A stretch of DNA of 64,000 nt from Eutreptiella sp. 'Long Island Sound 2002'. Its lineage: Eukaryota; Euglenozoa; Euglenophyceae; Eutreptiales; Eutreptiaceae. Numbering within the stretch: the first letter of the stretch is position 1; each line of letters starts with the position of its first letter. The position numbers were made by a program, and so were the translations under genes. Below, one piece after another: positions 1-10,407 of the stretch. Under the pieces are notes generated by a model. It had not been told where the DNA came from, did not search any database, and saw nothing but the letters and a program-made list of their open reading frames with translations. The stretch is taken from assembly GCA_964036045.1 (NCBI GenBank), contig OZ038378.1:143154910-143218909 (forward strand). The letters run 5' to 3'.

Positions 1-468
1 AGCCCCTGCCTGGCCCTCCCCTCCCCCATCCCTGGCCCCTGCCCGCCCTTGCCCCCCCCTAATCCCCAGCCCCTGCCTGCCCCCCCCCCCCCCCCTCATC
101 CCTGGCCTATACGTGTGGCTGCAAGGCTGAAGTTGAAAGGCGGAGACGAGGGGAGAGAAAGGGGAGGGAAATGCGCACCCACAGCTCCTGAGCCTAGCGG
201 TACTGCAGGGTCCTCCCGGTGCTACCGGACAGGCACAGCGCTGTCAGGGTCGTGGGCATGGGGCGCAGGCACGGATCAGAGCCGCGCCGCGCCCTATGGC
301 CAGGCGACTGTCCTGCTGGACAAGGGACGTCCGGAGGGGGGGCGACCAGCGTTGATCTATGGCCAAGGCAGCCCTCGTCGCAGCCCAGGCGCCTTGAGGG
401 GGCCATACCATTCTGGTGCCTCACGGAACTCGGTGCCCTTTGTAGCGATGCCCTGAGGGCCACTGGTG

Positions 469-491
469 TTGTGTGTGTGTGTGTGTGTGTG
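469..491. repeat. (GT)n microsatellite
   Basis: Uninterrupted GT dinucleotides for about 23 bases. No function can be read from it. Confidence 0.9.
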
Positions 492-821
492 GGCACGTGT
501 TGAAGGGCGTCTGCCTCCGTCACTCCCAAAAGGCAGGGGACCGTGCCATGTGCTCTCCCCAGCGTCTCCGCCTGAGCCAAGGGGTTGATGCGGCGGCGCG
601 GCTTGGTCCCCTCTGCCATGGGCAGACCGTAGCTGGGGAGGGGGGGAGGGGGGGTCAGAGGCCGCAAAAACGAAGAGCGGTCTCCAATGTCGGACCTCTG
701 TCACGAATCTCATTCTTTCTCTGAGGGACGTTTTTCTTATGTGGGTGGGTGCCCCCTCAGGTAGAGGTGCTGTGCAGGGCAGGCGAGCGGGTAGCTGCAC
801 CCGGGTGCCCTATGCCAGGCA

Positions 822-931
822 AAGCCACCTCAAGGCAACCTCAAGGCGACCTCGAAGTGACCTCAAGGCGACCTCGAAGCACCTCGAAGTGCTTCGAGGT
901 GCTTCAAGGTGCTTCGAGGTGGACCTGGAAG
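822..931. repeat. CTCAAGG/CTCGAAG short tandem and inverted repeats
   Basis: About ten degenerate copies of an 8-11 bp word alternating between CCTCAAGG, CCTCGAAG and the inverted CTTCGAGG. The first half reads in one orientation and the second half (TGCTTCGAGG units) in the other, so the cluster could fold on itself. Confidence 0.75.
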
Positions 932-1397
932 TGGGTCAAAATGAATGCAGGTGGTGGTTTTCAGTGCGCAGGACAGTCATGCCACACACCGCGCGCCCTG
1001 TGCCTGAGCAGTCGTGGGGTGGCTTGGCAGCGTGTCTCCGCGACCCGGAGGTAGCGTAGCCCTGGCCCGGCTCTCCCGTGGGCTCGGCGTGAGGCTCCCC
1101 CACCCTCCCATCGGGGGCGCGGGGCACCGGGCACACACTACCCCTCACACACATACACACGTGCACAGGTGCACCACGCACAGGACCCACCAGGTGACCC
1201 AGTGCCCCCCCCCCCGGGTTGTGGTGAGCACCTCCCAGCCTGGGGTCTTCGTGATGACCGCATACTGGGCACTGATCAGGCCGTCAGGGGAGGACGCCAT
1301 GGGCAGAAGTTGCATTCTGGATGCCCCCCCAAGAAGGTGGATGCCCGCGACAGTGCGGGTACCCCCAGTAGTGCGGATGCCTGCTTGTCATAGCAGA

Positions 1398-1486
1398 AGG
1401 GTCAAGGGCGAGAGGCCAATAGGCGCCGCCACAGGCTAACAGAGCCAACCCCCAAGGCCTTGTGCCAACCCCCAACCCCCCCGGCA
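1398..1486. repeat. Dispersed GC-rich repeat, copy 1 (other copy at 15055-15152)
   Basis: Shares with 15055-15152 a block around GAGAGGCC-ATAGGC-CCGCCA, followed by CCAA, CCGAGGCC/CAAGGCC and TTGTGCCAA, then a long C run. A shorter core with GATGGGCGCCGCC recurs twice at about 7216-7316. The copies sit in different introns or flanks of the same gene. Confidence 0.65.
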
Positions 1487-1831
1487 GAATGGAACGGGTG
1501 GCAGACGGCAGGGCCAGGCGCGGATACCACCGCCTGACGCCTTTCGATCAACATTCAGAACTGGTTTGGAAGTGCTGTAGTGCAGCAGACCATTCACAAG
1601 CTCTGACTGGTCGCCTGTGACGCGGGGGCGTTCGGTAGCCCCATCAGACCCCCCCCTCCCCCCCCGAACCACCGCGGAATAAAAGTTTGCCATCGGGAAC
1701 ATCTGATCCAGCCATCATTTGGTACACCATTTTCTGAGTCGCAGCCCCCCCCCCCCCCCACTATAACGCGAAACCCTCTGCCTGAGCGGCCCTTCTCCCG
1801 CTCCCCCCCCCCTCGCCCCCTTGTGCCTCAG

Positions 1832-2273
1832 GTGCTCGGGAAGGTCGGCGTGCTGCCCCCGCGCCGGTCGACGATGGCCGCATCGTTCGCCCGGTCCGGG
1901 TCCGTGATGGGCCCCCCCCCCCACAAACAGTTCGACGTGACCGTCACAAAGCCCACCCCCGAGGCCAGGCCCGGCGCCGTCCGGGACGACCGCGCCACGG
2001 TGCTCCCCCGGGGCGCGGCGACGGCCGCAACGCTCCTGAGCGTGGAGACCCTCTACGATCACGAGGGGCACAGCGCCACGGAGCTGACGCTCGGGTTCCC
2101 CCGGGCGGCGCTGGAGGGCGCGCCGGTGGAGGTGGGGGCGACGGTGGCGATCTTCCCGAAGAACGGCGCCGCGGACGTGGAGGCGATCGGCGCGTGCCTC
2201 GGCCTCGGGCTGGACGAGCTGTTCGAGATCACGCCGATCGAGCCCTTCGTGCCCCCCGATCTGCATCTGCCGG
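1832..2273 (+). CDS. Exon of diflavin reductase (start of CPR-type FAD-binding domain), partial gene
   Basis: Reads open in frame 2 after an AG acceptor at 1830-1831. The C-terminal half matches the entry to the FAD/connecting domain of NADPH-cytochrome P450 reductase-like enzymes: a strand containing ELTLGFP, then VGATVAIFPKNG (family form GDHVAVYPxND) and a helix with GLGLDELFEITPI (family LGADLDEVxxLxPI). The first roughly 80 residues are less conserved and may be linker. The exon ends at 2273 in phase 1 before a GT donor, and exon 5200-5446 completes the codon, giving an Asp. In this family the domain accepts hydride from NADPH through FAD and passes electrons to an FMN domain, which would lie upstream of the window. 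The cytochrome b5-, P450- or pyruvate:NADP oxidoreductase-fused types cannot be told apart here. Confidence 0.75.
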
Positions 2274-2410
2274 GTGCGCGTGCGGAGCCGTTGGGGGGGG
2301 GGGGGAGGATTGGCGCGCCGGGCGCCGTTTGTTGACCATTCCCCACCCGTGCCCAGGATTTTGCTTCACAACTCAGCACCTCCCGGGGGAGGGGGGGGTC
2401 TGACCTCCCC

Positions 2411-2523
2411 CCCCTCTCAAGGAAAACTCCGCCCATGCCTGTTTTTGCCCCCCCCCTCACCAAACAATCTGGAGGACCTTCTCGCCGTGTCTAAGAATTT
2501 GGCCCATCCTTTGCACCCGGAGG
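2411..2523. repeat. Left arm of a ~112-bp inverted repeat
   Basis: The sequence CTCAAGGAAAACTCCGCC ... CATCCTTTGCACCCGG reappears as its reverse complement at 2822-2932, with only a few mismatches and slightly different C-run lengths. A GGGCGGGTGGTGTGGGACCC block lies inside the left arm but outside the right arm. The arms are separated by about 300 bp. It may be a MITE-like or palindromic remnant. Confidence 0.8.
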
Positions 2524-2821
2524 GCGGGTGGTGTGGGACCCCCCTTCCTTCGGTGGGGCCGGGCTGTCAAAACGGGCCCTGGCCACGGGGGAACGTTTGC
2601 CCGGGGCGCGCCCAGCGCATGCCCCGGGGCGCTACCTTTGGATCAAGTATCTTATCTCTAGCCCCAGGTCAATCGTCACCTTGGGAAGTCCCCCAAGTAG
2701 ACCGCACCAGACCACAAACCTTCTCTGCAAGGCACCTTGTGTAAGCCGCGATATGAGAGTCCAACAACACAAAATGTCACACCCACCACTTCCAACCACC
2801 ACCCTCGCCATCGTCATAAAC

Positions 2822-2932
2822 CGGGTGCAAAGGATGGGCCGGATTCTTAGACACGGCGAGAAGGTCCCCCAGATTGTTTGGTGAGGGGGGGGGCAAAAAC
2901 AGGCATGGGCGGAGTTTTCCTTGAGAGGGGGG
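2822..2932. repeat. Right arm of the inverted repeat
   Basis: Reverse-complement partner of 2411-2523; includes AGATTGTTTGGTGAGG and CAAAAACAGGCATGGGCGG. Confidence 0.8.
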
Positions 2933-3027
2933 GGGGGGTCCCACACCACCCGCCCTCCCCCCCCCCCGGGACCCACCCACAGCGCCCCCAAAAGACTGGG
3001 CCAAATCTCCGTTTGTGCTTCATCCGT

Positions 3028-3101
3028 CATCACACAGACCTCCACCGTCGTCACACAGACCTCCACCGTCGTCACACAGACCTCCACCGTCGTCACACAG
3101 A
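3028..3101. repeat. 21-bp tandem repeat
   Basis: Three to four copies of CACACAGACCTCCACCGTCGT in direct array. Nearby degenerate copies (GACGTCAAACAAGT, CCTTGTCACACACG) suggest an older, longer array. Confidence 0.85.
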
Positions 3102-4007
3102 CCTCAAACCCCGTCAGAGAGGCTCCAAACGACGTCAAACAAGTTTCAGACCTTGTCACACACGCCTCGACAACTGAGCGTTTCGCGGAACCGTTTTCCC
3201 ACTCGGCTACGAGCCCCCAACACGATGCCGCCCGCGGTGTTGAAGGGGGGATGGAACAGCGGGGACCCGCTATACAGCGGACGCTGCGACACCCGGGCCG
3301 TGGGGTTTGGTTGAAGGGGGCCTGCATGTCGTGGGGGGGTATGGCAGGGGAGGAGAGGGAAGTTGAGGGGCTGGTGTTTGGCGGAGCTTGCCAACGAGAC
3401 ACAGACGGATGTGCGGGGGTGGGTAGTGACATCTGTAGACTTTTGGACTTATGCAGCGCCGGAGTTAAAAACGGTACATGAGTTGATACGCCGGAATCGT
3501 GTTACAGGCCATTCCAGCGACTTTATTTTGTCGTCTCTGATCAAAACAGGGCTCCGCAGCGCGCGGAGTGAATTTGCATGAAGACATGGTGGCTGCATGT
3601 TGACAAAAAGAGGCCCGCAGGCAGCACACGTGCCGTCCAAAACGGACGAAAATCCCAAACAGACCGTCAGTGTTCACCGAAGCACATCACATGGGGAGGT
3701 ACCCGGCAACGAGGGGGTTGAGGGCCTCCCCCATTCTGCCGGACTTTTGCCTTCAGACAATACGAACCGACGCACCACTTGCGCTTCAAACCGGGCACCG
3801 GGTTGGCGGACGCCCCGGTCCACACGTGGTACGAGGGCTCCGCCGCAGGTGCATCGGGATTCACCCCCCGGTCCCACGCCGTTGCATCTGCATTGCGTCG
3901 GGGGCCGGACGAGATGGGGGTGTCATGAGCGCAAGTGGAGGACGTCGCGTGTGACGTCCCACCTGCGAATGGTTGTGCCCCCCCCCCCCCCCCCATTTGT
4001 ATAAGCC

Positions 4008-4320
4008 ACGCCCTTGTCCAAGCTACAGTAGGCGTAGGGACCGTAATAATTGTGTACGTAATTGAATTACGCACAAAATGTAGTGCGGCCACATAAGACA
4101 TGGGTGTGTCGTCACATTTGCCAATTTCAGCGCATGTGGCCCCCTGCTGGTGCACCAGGAATTTTATTTTTTTTTGGTCTGATGCATCCCATAGGTCCTG
4201 AATTGCCAAGTTCAGCACATGTGGCCTGCGCACGTGTGTGTCGGCAGTTGTATGTGTTGCGTGCAAGCCGGGCCCTTGTCCAAGGTACAGTAGGTGTAGG
4301 GACCATAATAATTGTGTACA
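4008..4320. repeat. Direct duplication of a ~55-bp block
   Basis: CCCTTGTCCAAG-TACAGTAGG-GTAGGGACC-TAATAATTGTGTAC occurs at about 4012-4060 and again at 4268-4320. Between them, two related AATT-CCAA-TTCAGC-CATGTGGCC blocks are also repeated, so the whole unit of about 260 bp looks duplicated and diverged. Confidence 0.7.
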
Positions 4321-5199
4321 TTGGCGTACATTTGGGGGGGGGGGGGGCGTGATGGCGTGCCGTGTTGCCGTGGATGTGTGTGTCGGCTGTGGGGCTGTGG
4401 CGCGAGGCGCGCTCTCCGGACCCCCCCCCCCCCGGGCGTCGCTGGCTGTGGGCGCGACCCGCGGTGCGCGTCGCCGCGGGGCCGCCGGGCGCCGGGCGGG
4501 GGACGGGGGGTCCAAACACAAAGCGGACTTGGCGCGATACGCACATGGCCACTCCAATTTGGGGTAGAGCCCATCGACGTCCGGGGGGCCGGTCGTGCAC
4601 AGTGGAAAGGGGCCTGGTCAACGCGGTGGGTCAGCGTTGGGGAGTTTGGAGGGGGCGCGCTGCTGCCGTGCCACCGGGTGCCTCTGCTTTGGAGGGGCTG
4701 GGGGTTGGGGGCGCCGGCGAGGGGTCAGGCAGGGCTCCTTTGAACACCTCAGCACCACCGGAGGGGGAGGGGGGGGGGGGCACACCCCCCACCCCCCGTT
4801 CAAACGATTGGACTACGCTTGCCTCCGCGCCTTCGGCTGATCAACACTTTTCTCTGGCGCCTTCGGCGCCACTTGATTTAGACCAAAAGTCTTCTTCGGC
4901 GCCTCTAAAAACTCAAGCACCACCGGAAGGGGGGGCGGGGGGGCTGGACCGCCCCCCCCCCCCCCGAGGGATGCATTAGAAGGGAAGGGGCCTCGGAGGC
5001 GGCCCCAGAGGCGGTTAGGCAGGCGGTCGGAGGAGGTTACCAAAGCGGTTGGGGGCGGTTACTGTCGGTTACAAAGGCCATTGAGGCTGGCACTTGGCGT
5101 CAGGGGGACGGTGGCCGGGCGTTGGCTTGGCGCCCTGCCCCCCCCCCACTTAAAAGGAGCCGTGTGTCGCGGCGGGACGCCCTGCACGCCCTCCTCCAG

Positions 5200-5446
5200 A
5201 CGACGCCGTCGGCAGCACGCCCCGGCGGTGCACGCTGCGGCTCGCCCTCACCCACTACTTCGACATCGCCCTCCCGAGGGCCGACGTGCTGGCGTTCCTC
5301 GCGGCGTTCGGCCAGCGCGGCCACCGCGAGGCCCTGGAGCAGCTGTCGACGGACGCGGACCGGTACGTCGCGGAGGTCGCCCGGCCCCACGTGTCGCTGG
5401 CGGCGGTCCTGAACGCGAACGACTCCGTGTGGGTCCCGGCCGACAG
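5200..5446 (+). CDS. Exon of diflavin reductase (FAD domain, TLRLALTHYFDI block)
   Basis: Open in frame 0 between ctcctccag and a GT donor at 5447. It encodes CTLRLALTHYFDIALP, equal to the CPR hallmark CTxRTALTHYLDI in the connecting/FAD domain. A helical stretch follows with DVLAFLAAFGQ, ALEQL, DRYVAEVARPHVSLAAVL and VWVPADR. The length and order match the CPR helical connecting domain, which positions FAD relative to FMN. It enters in phase 1 and leaves in phase 2; the next exon supplies one base and the joined codon is Arg. The alternative acceptor at 5215 would break the phase. Confidence 0.85.
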
Positions 5447-6193
5447 GTCTGCGCGCGCGCGCCCCCCGGGGGCAGGGGCGTCGGGGCCGTCCGCGTGCGC
5501 CATCCGCCGGGCGCTGCTTCGGCGGATCGGGGCTTTTGTGTCAAGCCGGTCCTGAGGCCAGGGCCGGACTTGAGGACACGGTGTCCCTTTGCGTTTGGGC
5601 GATGCGGCAAAGACCGCCCCGAAAGACCGCCTACGTTGCCGTCCAACCGCCATGGGCCTCCTCCAACCGTCGTCGGTTGCCTTGTAACCGCCGTTGCGTA
5701 CCCTGCAACCGCCGGGCGGGGGGTACCGGACGCTGGGGCGTTTTTTCTTTTGCCATCGGAGGGCGAAGGAAGGTTTGCGTTTGGGAGGGGGGGGGGGCAC
5801 CAGACAGGGGGAGGAGCAACACAGACACACAGAACGTGGGAGCCACACCAGGAGGGACAAGGGCGAGCATAGCAGACAACGAGGAGGGGCACAGCAAGGC
5901 AGGAGAGGCAACCAGAACAGTGGGAACAGGGAACCAGAATGGAGGGGATGGCAGAGCCTGCGCATGGGAGGCAGCGACAACAAAGGGGGATGGCCTGGCC
6001 AGCCAGCCCCGTCGCTACTGGGTGCCAGGGCAACCCCTGCTCCACCGGCATCAGGTGGGGGGTGTCTCCCGCAGCCCAGATGGGCTGTTTGCGCAACAGG
6101 AGCGGGAGCCCATCAGGGGCAGACCAACTGTGAGGGGGAAAAGGACATATGGTGGACGGCCGGGACAGCGCGTCGAGGAACAGGGCACCTGGG

Positions 6194-6530
6194 CCTCACG
6201 CACACAGAAACACAGCGAGGCAGGCCATAGACGGCCTGTGGACAGAGGCGCATGGACAGCAAAAACAGTCAAACGACCCCGGCAACAACCAGCACATCCT
6301 CAATACGCCAACTATTGGGCGCCGCTGACGCGCAAACGGCACCCCTTGCCACATTCAGCACAGCCCCAGCACACCAACCACTGGGCTCCGCGAACGCGGA
6401 AACGACACCAGCGGGAACACCGGCCGCAGCCGCCAACAGAACGCAGCGACCCGACGCAACATGCGAAGGGAAGAACGGGTGACCGTCTAGGGCCCCGTAA
6501 AGGAGCAACAACCCGACGGAATGTCACACG
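6194..6530. repeat. Dispersed ~335-bp intron repeat, copy 1
   Basis: Starts at ACGCACACAGAAACACAGCG and ends near GTCACACGGGGGG. It is nearly identical, with scattered substitutions, to 14408-14745, and a shortened, diverged copy of its end lies at 12903-12970. All three sit in introns of one gene in the same orientation. No terminal inverted repeats or coding capacity were recognised. Confidence 0.9.
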
Positions 6531-6875
6531 GGGGGGGGGCGTTCGAGCCCCCAGAAGGAGGGGGCAGGGGGGGGGGGGGTCTGGAAAGGGGGCTCTCATG
6601 ACAGGCCAGTCCCAAGAGATGAGTCTCAAAACTCTGACGATGCCTCACCCCCTGCGCCCCCAAGCGGACGGAGGACTTGTTTTGTTTCAAAGGGCTTTCC
6701 CCCGTGGCACATCCCTCAAAACGATCGGCGCATCGCGGGTCATCACTTTGAGTCACATGTGTCTGGGGTACCCACCCACCCCCCGGCCGTTCTTGCGCTT
6801 GCGAAGTGCGCAGAGATGCGGGGGGGTCCTGAGGGGACTAGAGTTTTTTTTGTTAAGGACCGCCCCAAGGGACCA

Positions 6876-6985
6876 TTGACGGCCAACCACCAACCGCCAC
6901 CAACCGCCAATCGCCAACCGCCACCAACCGCCAATCGCCAACCGCCACCAACCGCCAGTCGCCTACCCCCAACTGCCAACCGCCC
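6876..6985. repeat. CCAACCGCCA tandem repeat
   Basis: Alternating CCAACCGCCA and CCAATCGCCA words give roughly four copies of a 24-bp unit. Confidence 0.85.
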
Positions 6986-8084
6986 GGCGCCAACACACGG
7001 TGTGCCCGCGGGCTTTTTGGGGAAAACTCTGCAACGGAACACTTTTTTTTTCCGTTAAGGACCGCTGTGTGTCATGATGCCTTGCGTAAAGCCTGAGGCA
7101 CTTGCGCGTTGAGGACTACCCAATACCCGTTGGCACAGCCCTTCCGAGGGAGAGGAAGGGGGAGTAGAGGGATCAAGATGGGCCCAAGAGGGGCTTGGGG
7201 GGGGGCATAAGGGGGGGTGAGAGGCTGATGGGCGCCGCCCGCCGACGGAGGGAGAGGGTGCAGGGGAAGGGCCGGGGTGAGAGGGCGAGAGGCCGATGGG
7301 CGCCGCCCGCCGCAGCACCGCACCCCCGGCGTCATGCCCTCCCCCCCCCCCACCCCCCCCACCCCCTCCACCATCGGTACCGCCGGTGGATTGGTGGCGT
7401 GTCTCGTCCTCGTAGTTTTTTGTCCTTGTGTCCAGTCCATATGTCCTATATAAGACCATGTGTCAGGTATATCAGCATGCAAAATAAAAGCAAGGCGCCG
7501 GACACAGCACACCTGCAGCAGTGCCCTCCGTCACTGGTACCGCCGGCCGCCGGGAGCCGCATCTCCTCCTCGTATTCCCCTTCGGGGATTCGAACTGCCG
7601 TCTTCGGGGCAGCAGCCGGCTGCACAGCCGCTGCAGTACGAGGCCCAAAAACCGACACAAGTGCTCTCTGGTCTTAGGAATGCAATGTCATGGCCTGATC
7701 TCTTAACAATAGAGGCTGGGCCTCCGCCCCCTCACAACCAGCCAAGCCATTTAGCAGCGAGTAGGCCGCCCAGGTGCCTGACGAGGTACCCCCGACCCCA
7801 CTTTCTTCCCTTAAAGCATACGGTCCCAGTCCAGGTTACTTGGCCAAGGAGTGCCAGCAAACACAAGGTGACACGGGTGAAAGACAATAGCATTAGGGTG
7901 CCTTTCTCTGTCTTGTAGCAGTGTTGACAAAACAAGGCCATCAGGTGCAGTGGATTGTATGGAAGCACATTTGTATCATACCAATGATCACATGGAACTG
8001 CCGAACATGGCTGCATATGCATACCAGGACGTGCATGTGTAGAGCGCTTTGAGACCTGCTTGCACCCACGCCCCCGTGTCTCAG

Positions 8085-8608
8085 AGTGGCCGAGTTCCTC
8101 TCGCTGCTCGCCCCTCTGGAGCCCCGGCGGTACTCCATCTGCACGGCCCCGCCCCCCGTCGACGGGGCGGACGAGGACCTCGTCCCCGTCACCGTCATCG
8201 TGTCGCTGGTCGCGGGCCACAACGGCCTCTGCGCCTCGTACCTGAGCGCCGCGCGCGCCGGCGACCGCGTGAGCGGCTGCATCGAACCCTCCGAGTTCCC
8301 CGCGGACCCCCCGCCCAAAGTCCTGTTCGCGACCGGCATTGGGGTGTCGCCGGTGCTCGGCTTCGTCCGCGCGGCGCTGCGCGGCGCACCGGCCGAGGGC
8401 CCCGCCGCGGCCGCCGGGCCGCCCATCAGCCCGGCGCCCCCGTCGGGCCCGCTCACAATCGACTCCTTCAAGGTCCCGACGCTCGGCAGCCACTTTTCCA
8501 CCCGCTCGATGCAGCTCCGCCGCCGGGGCAGCTCCCACTCCGCGGGCCTGTCAAACTCGGGGGACCACACCGTCCGTGCCGTCCATGGCGAACCGGTGCA
8601 CGACTCCG
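8085..8608 (+). CDS. Exon of diflavin reductase (FAD RxYS and NADPH-binding start)
   Basis: Open in frame 1 from the acceptor gtgtctcag. Residues near the start give [15 protein letters not shown], the CPR motif LLPxLxxRYYSI whose RxYS contacts FAD. Next comes [16 protein letters not shown], in the position of the family GVxSNxL-GD. Then [17 protein letters not shown] appears, the NADPH-binding GTGVAPFxGF with Ile for Thr. About 70 residues of Pro/Ala/Ser-rich sequence follow, longer than in typical CPR, and may be a linker insertion. The donor at 8609 (ccg-gtctgttt) is chosen because it leaves phase 1, as exon 13492 needs; a donor at 8617 would not. The open frame continues into the intron minisatellite, so ORF length is misleading here. 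Confidence 0.85.
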
Positions 8609-8671
8609 GTCTGTTTGTGGGGGGGGGATCGTTTTGGATTGCAGGGGGTCCCCTTCCCCACCCACCCAGCC

Positions 8672-9424
8672 CCTCCCTCCTTCCCTCCCTCCACATCCCC
8701 CCAACCCCCTCCCTCCCTCCCTCCCTCCTCCACATCCCCCCAACCCCCTCCCTCCCTCCCTCCCTCCCTCCCTCCCTCATCCCCCCAACCCCCTCCCTCC
8801 CTCCCTCCCTCCTCCACATCCCCCCAACCCCCTCCCTCCCTCCCTCCCTCCTCCTCCTCCCCCCAACCCCCTCCCTCCCTCCCTCCCTCCTCCACATCCC
8901 CCCAACCCCCTCCCTCCCTCCCTCCCTCCCTCCCTCATCCCCCCAACCCCCTCCCTCCCTCCCTCCCTCCTCTACATCCCCCCTCCCTCCCTCCCTCCCT
9001 CCCTCCCTCCCTCCCTCATTCCCCCCACCCCTCCCTCCCTCCCTCCCTCCTCCACATCCCCCCAACCCCCTCCCTCCCTCCCTCCCTCCTCCTCATCTCC
9101 CCAACCCCCTCCCTCCCTCCCTCCCTCCTCCTCATCCCCCCAACCCCCTCCCTCCCTCCCTCCCTCCTCCTCATCTCCCCAACCCCCTCCCTCCCTCCCT
9201 CCCTCCCTCCTCTACATCCCCCCCCTCCCTCCCTCCCTCCCTCCCTCCCTCCCTCCCTCCCTCATTCCCCCAACCCCCTCCCTCCCTCCCTCCCTCCTCC
9301 ACATCCCCCCAACCCCCTCCCTCCCTCCCTCCCTCCTCCTCATCTCCCCAACCCCCTCCCTCCCTCCCTCCCTCCTCTACATCCCCCTCCCTCCCTCCCT
9401 CCCTCCTCCTCATTCCCCCAACCC
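8672..9424. repeat. CCCT-rich minisatellite, left part
   Basis: About 20 units built from (CCCT)3-9 followed by CCTC(C/A)(A/T)CATC and CCCCAACC; unit length is mostly 34-40 bp. The minus strand is a long (GGGA)n tract, a known type of sequence for G-quadruplex or triplex formation. The same units resume at about 12362 beyond LINE F. Confidence 0.95.
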
Positions 9425-9429
9425 ATTAT

Positions 9430-10207
9430 GCATACCGCAACCACAAAATCACACCACAGGCCTCCACCATCCAAGTGGAAGGAACCACGGTACACGTGGC
9501 CAAGCGTACCAAGTACATCAAGTTCCTGGGGGGCAATGCAAATGTGCTCACGGCAGCGGGGGAAGACATCCAGGGAATAAGGAAACATGCACGCCACATC
9601 ACAGCACAGGCATGCAGGCATGTACCCTCGCTGGCCATATTGAAGGCCCTAGTGGCCGGATGCATACTGGCCAGATGGCTATACAAGCGCAGTGTGGGGT
9701 GGCCACAGCATGTCAATGGGAGGGGGCATGCAGGGGAAACCAAGACAGTACTGGGCATCATGTGCAACACCATGCGGCGAACACTATACCTACCCCTGAA
9801 AACCCCCAAGCAATTTTTTGTGCATGCAAAAGGCTTGGCGGTGACACCACCACTGCAAGCATTTTGGGAAAACAATCTGATGGACATGTACAAAACAGCA
9901 AATGCCAAACACCAATGGGTCAGGGAAACCACCCAAATGGCAATCATCCGGCCGTGGGGAGGAATGGGAGCGCTACGGGGGGTGGATACAGACTATGACA
10001 AGCTATACCGCTGGTGCACAGAGCACCAATGGAAGCCGGTGATACACCATGAGGGAGCACAGTGTGACACATGGGAATGTCATGCAAGCCCGAAAAGCAT
10101 ACCACACAGAGTACTAGTAGTAGTGGGGGATGTGAGTGGCAAACAAGGAGAGACGATATGGGGCCTGGGGGCAGTGGCCAGTGACCTGCATGGCACCATA
10201 GTATGGG
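9430..10207 (+). pseudogene. LINE F ORF2 fragment: RT C-terminus and start of RNase H
   Basis: Frame 1 reads [14 protein letters not shown], matching the LINE RT C-terminal KYLG block. A thumb-like helical region follows ([22 protein letters not shown]), and then VLVVVGDVSGKQGETIWGLG, the first RNase H motif with its catalytic Asp. The frame stops only at the run of Ns. There is no start codon belonging to the element; the frame merges with translated minisatellite upstream, which is an artefact of insertion. Confidence 0.75.
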
Positions 10208-10407
10208 NNNNNNNNNNNNNNNNNNNNNNNNNNNNNNNNNNNNNNNNNNNNNNNNNNNNNNNNNNNNNNNNNNNNNNNNNNNNNNNNNNNNNNNNNNNNN
10301 NNNNNNNNNNNNNNNNNNNNNNNNNNNNNNNNNNNNNNNNNNNNNNNNNNNNNNNNNNNNNNNNNNNNNNNNNNNNNNNNNNNNNNNNNNNNNNNNNNNN
10401 NNNNNNN
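10208..10407. other. Assembly gap of exactly 200 N
   Basis: The 20 bases before the gap (10188-10207) are identical to the 20 bases after it (10408-10427). Collapsing the gap and one copy joins the LINE frame without a break across the RNase H domain. This suggests the gap is a scaffolding placeholder over an unmerged overlap, not missing sequence. Confidence 0.85.

Larger units (their letters stand above)
1..1831. other. Gene-free GC-rich stretch upstream of the reductase exons
   Basis: No exon with recognisable protein similarity was found in this stretch on either strand. It is rich in C and G runs and holds a GT microsatellite, a CTCGAAG-type repeat cluster and one copy of a dispersed intron repeat. 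It ends in a good splice acceptor (pyrimidines, then ttgtgcctcag at 1821-1831), so it is probably intron of the reductase gene that starts outside the window. The open frames here are what GC-rich sequence gives by chance. Confidence 0.6.
2274..5199 (+). other. Intron 1 of the reductase gene
   Basis: Begins gtgcgcg and ends ctcctccag, with phase 1 on both sides. It contains an inverted repeat (arms 2411-2523 and 2822-2932), a 21-bp tandem repeat (3028-3101), a direct duplication (4008-4060 and 4262-4320), a GGCGGTT cluster (4988-5085) and a CGGCGCC/CACCACCGGAGGGG block that recurs in intron 4. No coding sequence was recognised. Confidence 0.65.
5447..8084 (+). other. Intron 2 of the reductase gene
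   Basis: Begins gtctgcg and ends gtgtctcag. It contains an AACCGCC cluster (5640-5720), one copy of a ~335-bp dispersed repeat (6194-6530), a CCAACCGCCA tandem array (6876-6985) and duplicated GAGAGGC-GATGGGCGCCGCCCGCC blocks (about 7216 and 7278). An ORF of 447 codons runs through part of it but is compositional and resembles nothing known. Confidence 0.6.

Noticed and set aside
3010-3110. CRISPR-like array
   Set aside because: Units are contiguous without unique spacers, in an intron of a eukaryotic gene.
5536-6879. 447-codon open frame on the plus strand
   Set aside because: Lies in an intron, overlaps the dispersed repeat, Pro/Arg/Gln-rich, no domain. A product of GC-rich DNA.
7440-7495. 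TATATAAG and AATAAA 40 bases apart, suggesting an LTR or promoter
   Set aside because: No repeated partner, primer site or ORF nearby; inside an intron.
7560-7665. Possible tRNA gene on the minus strand (GTTCGAATCCCC word)
   Set aside because: The T-loop word is present, but the flanking T-stem and acceptor do not pair; the local CCCC-TTC-GGGG hairpin explains the symmetry.
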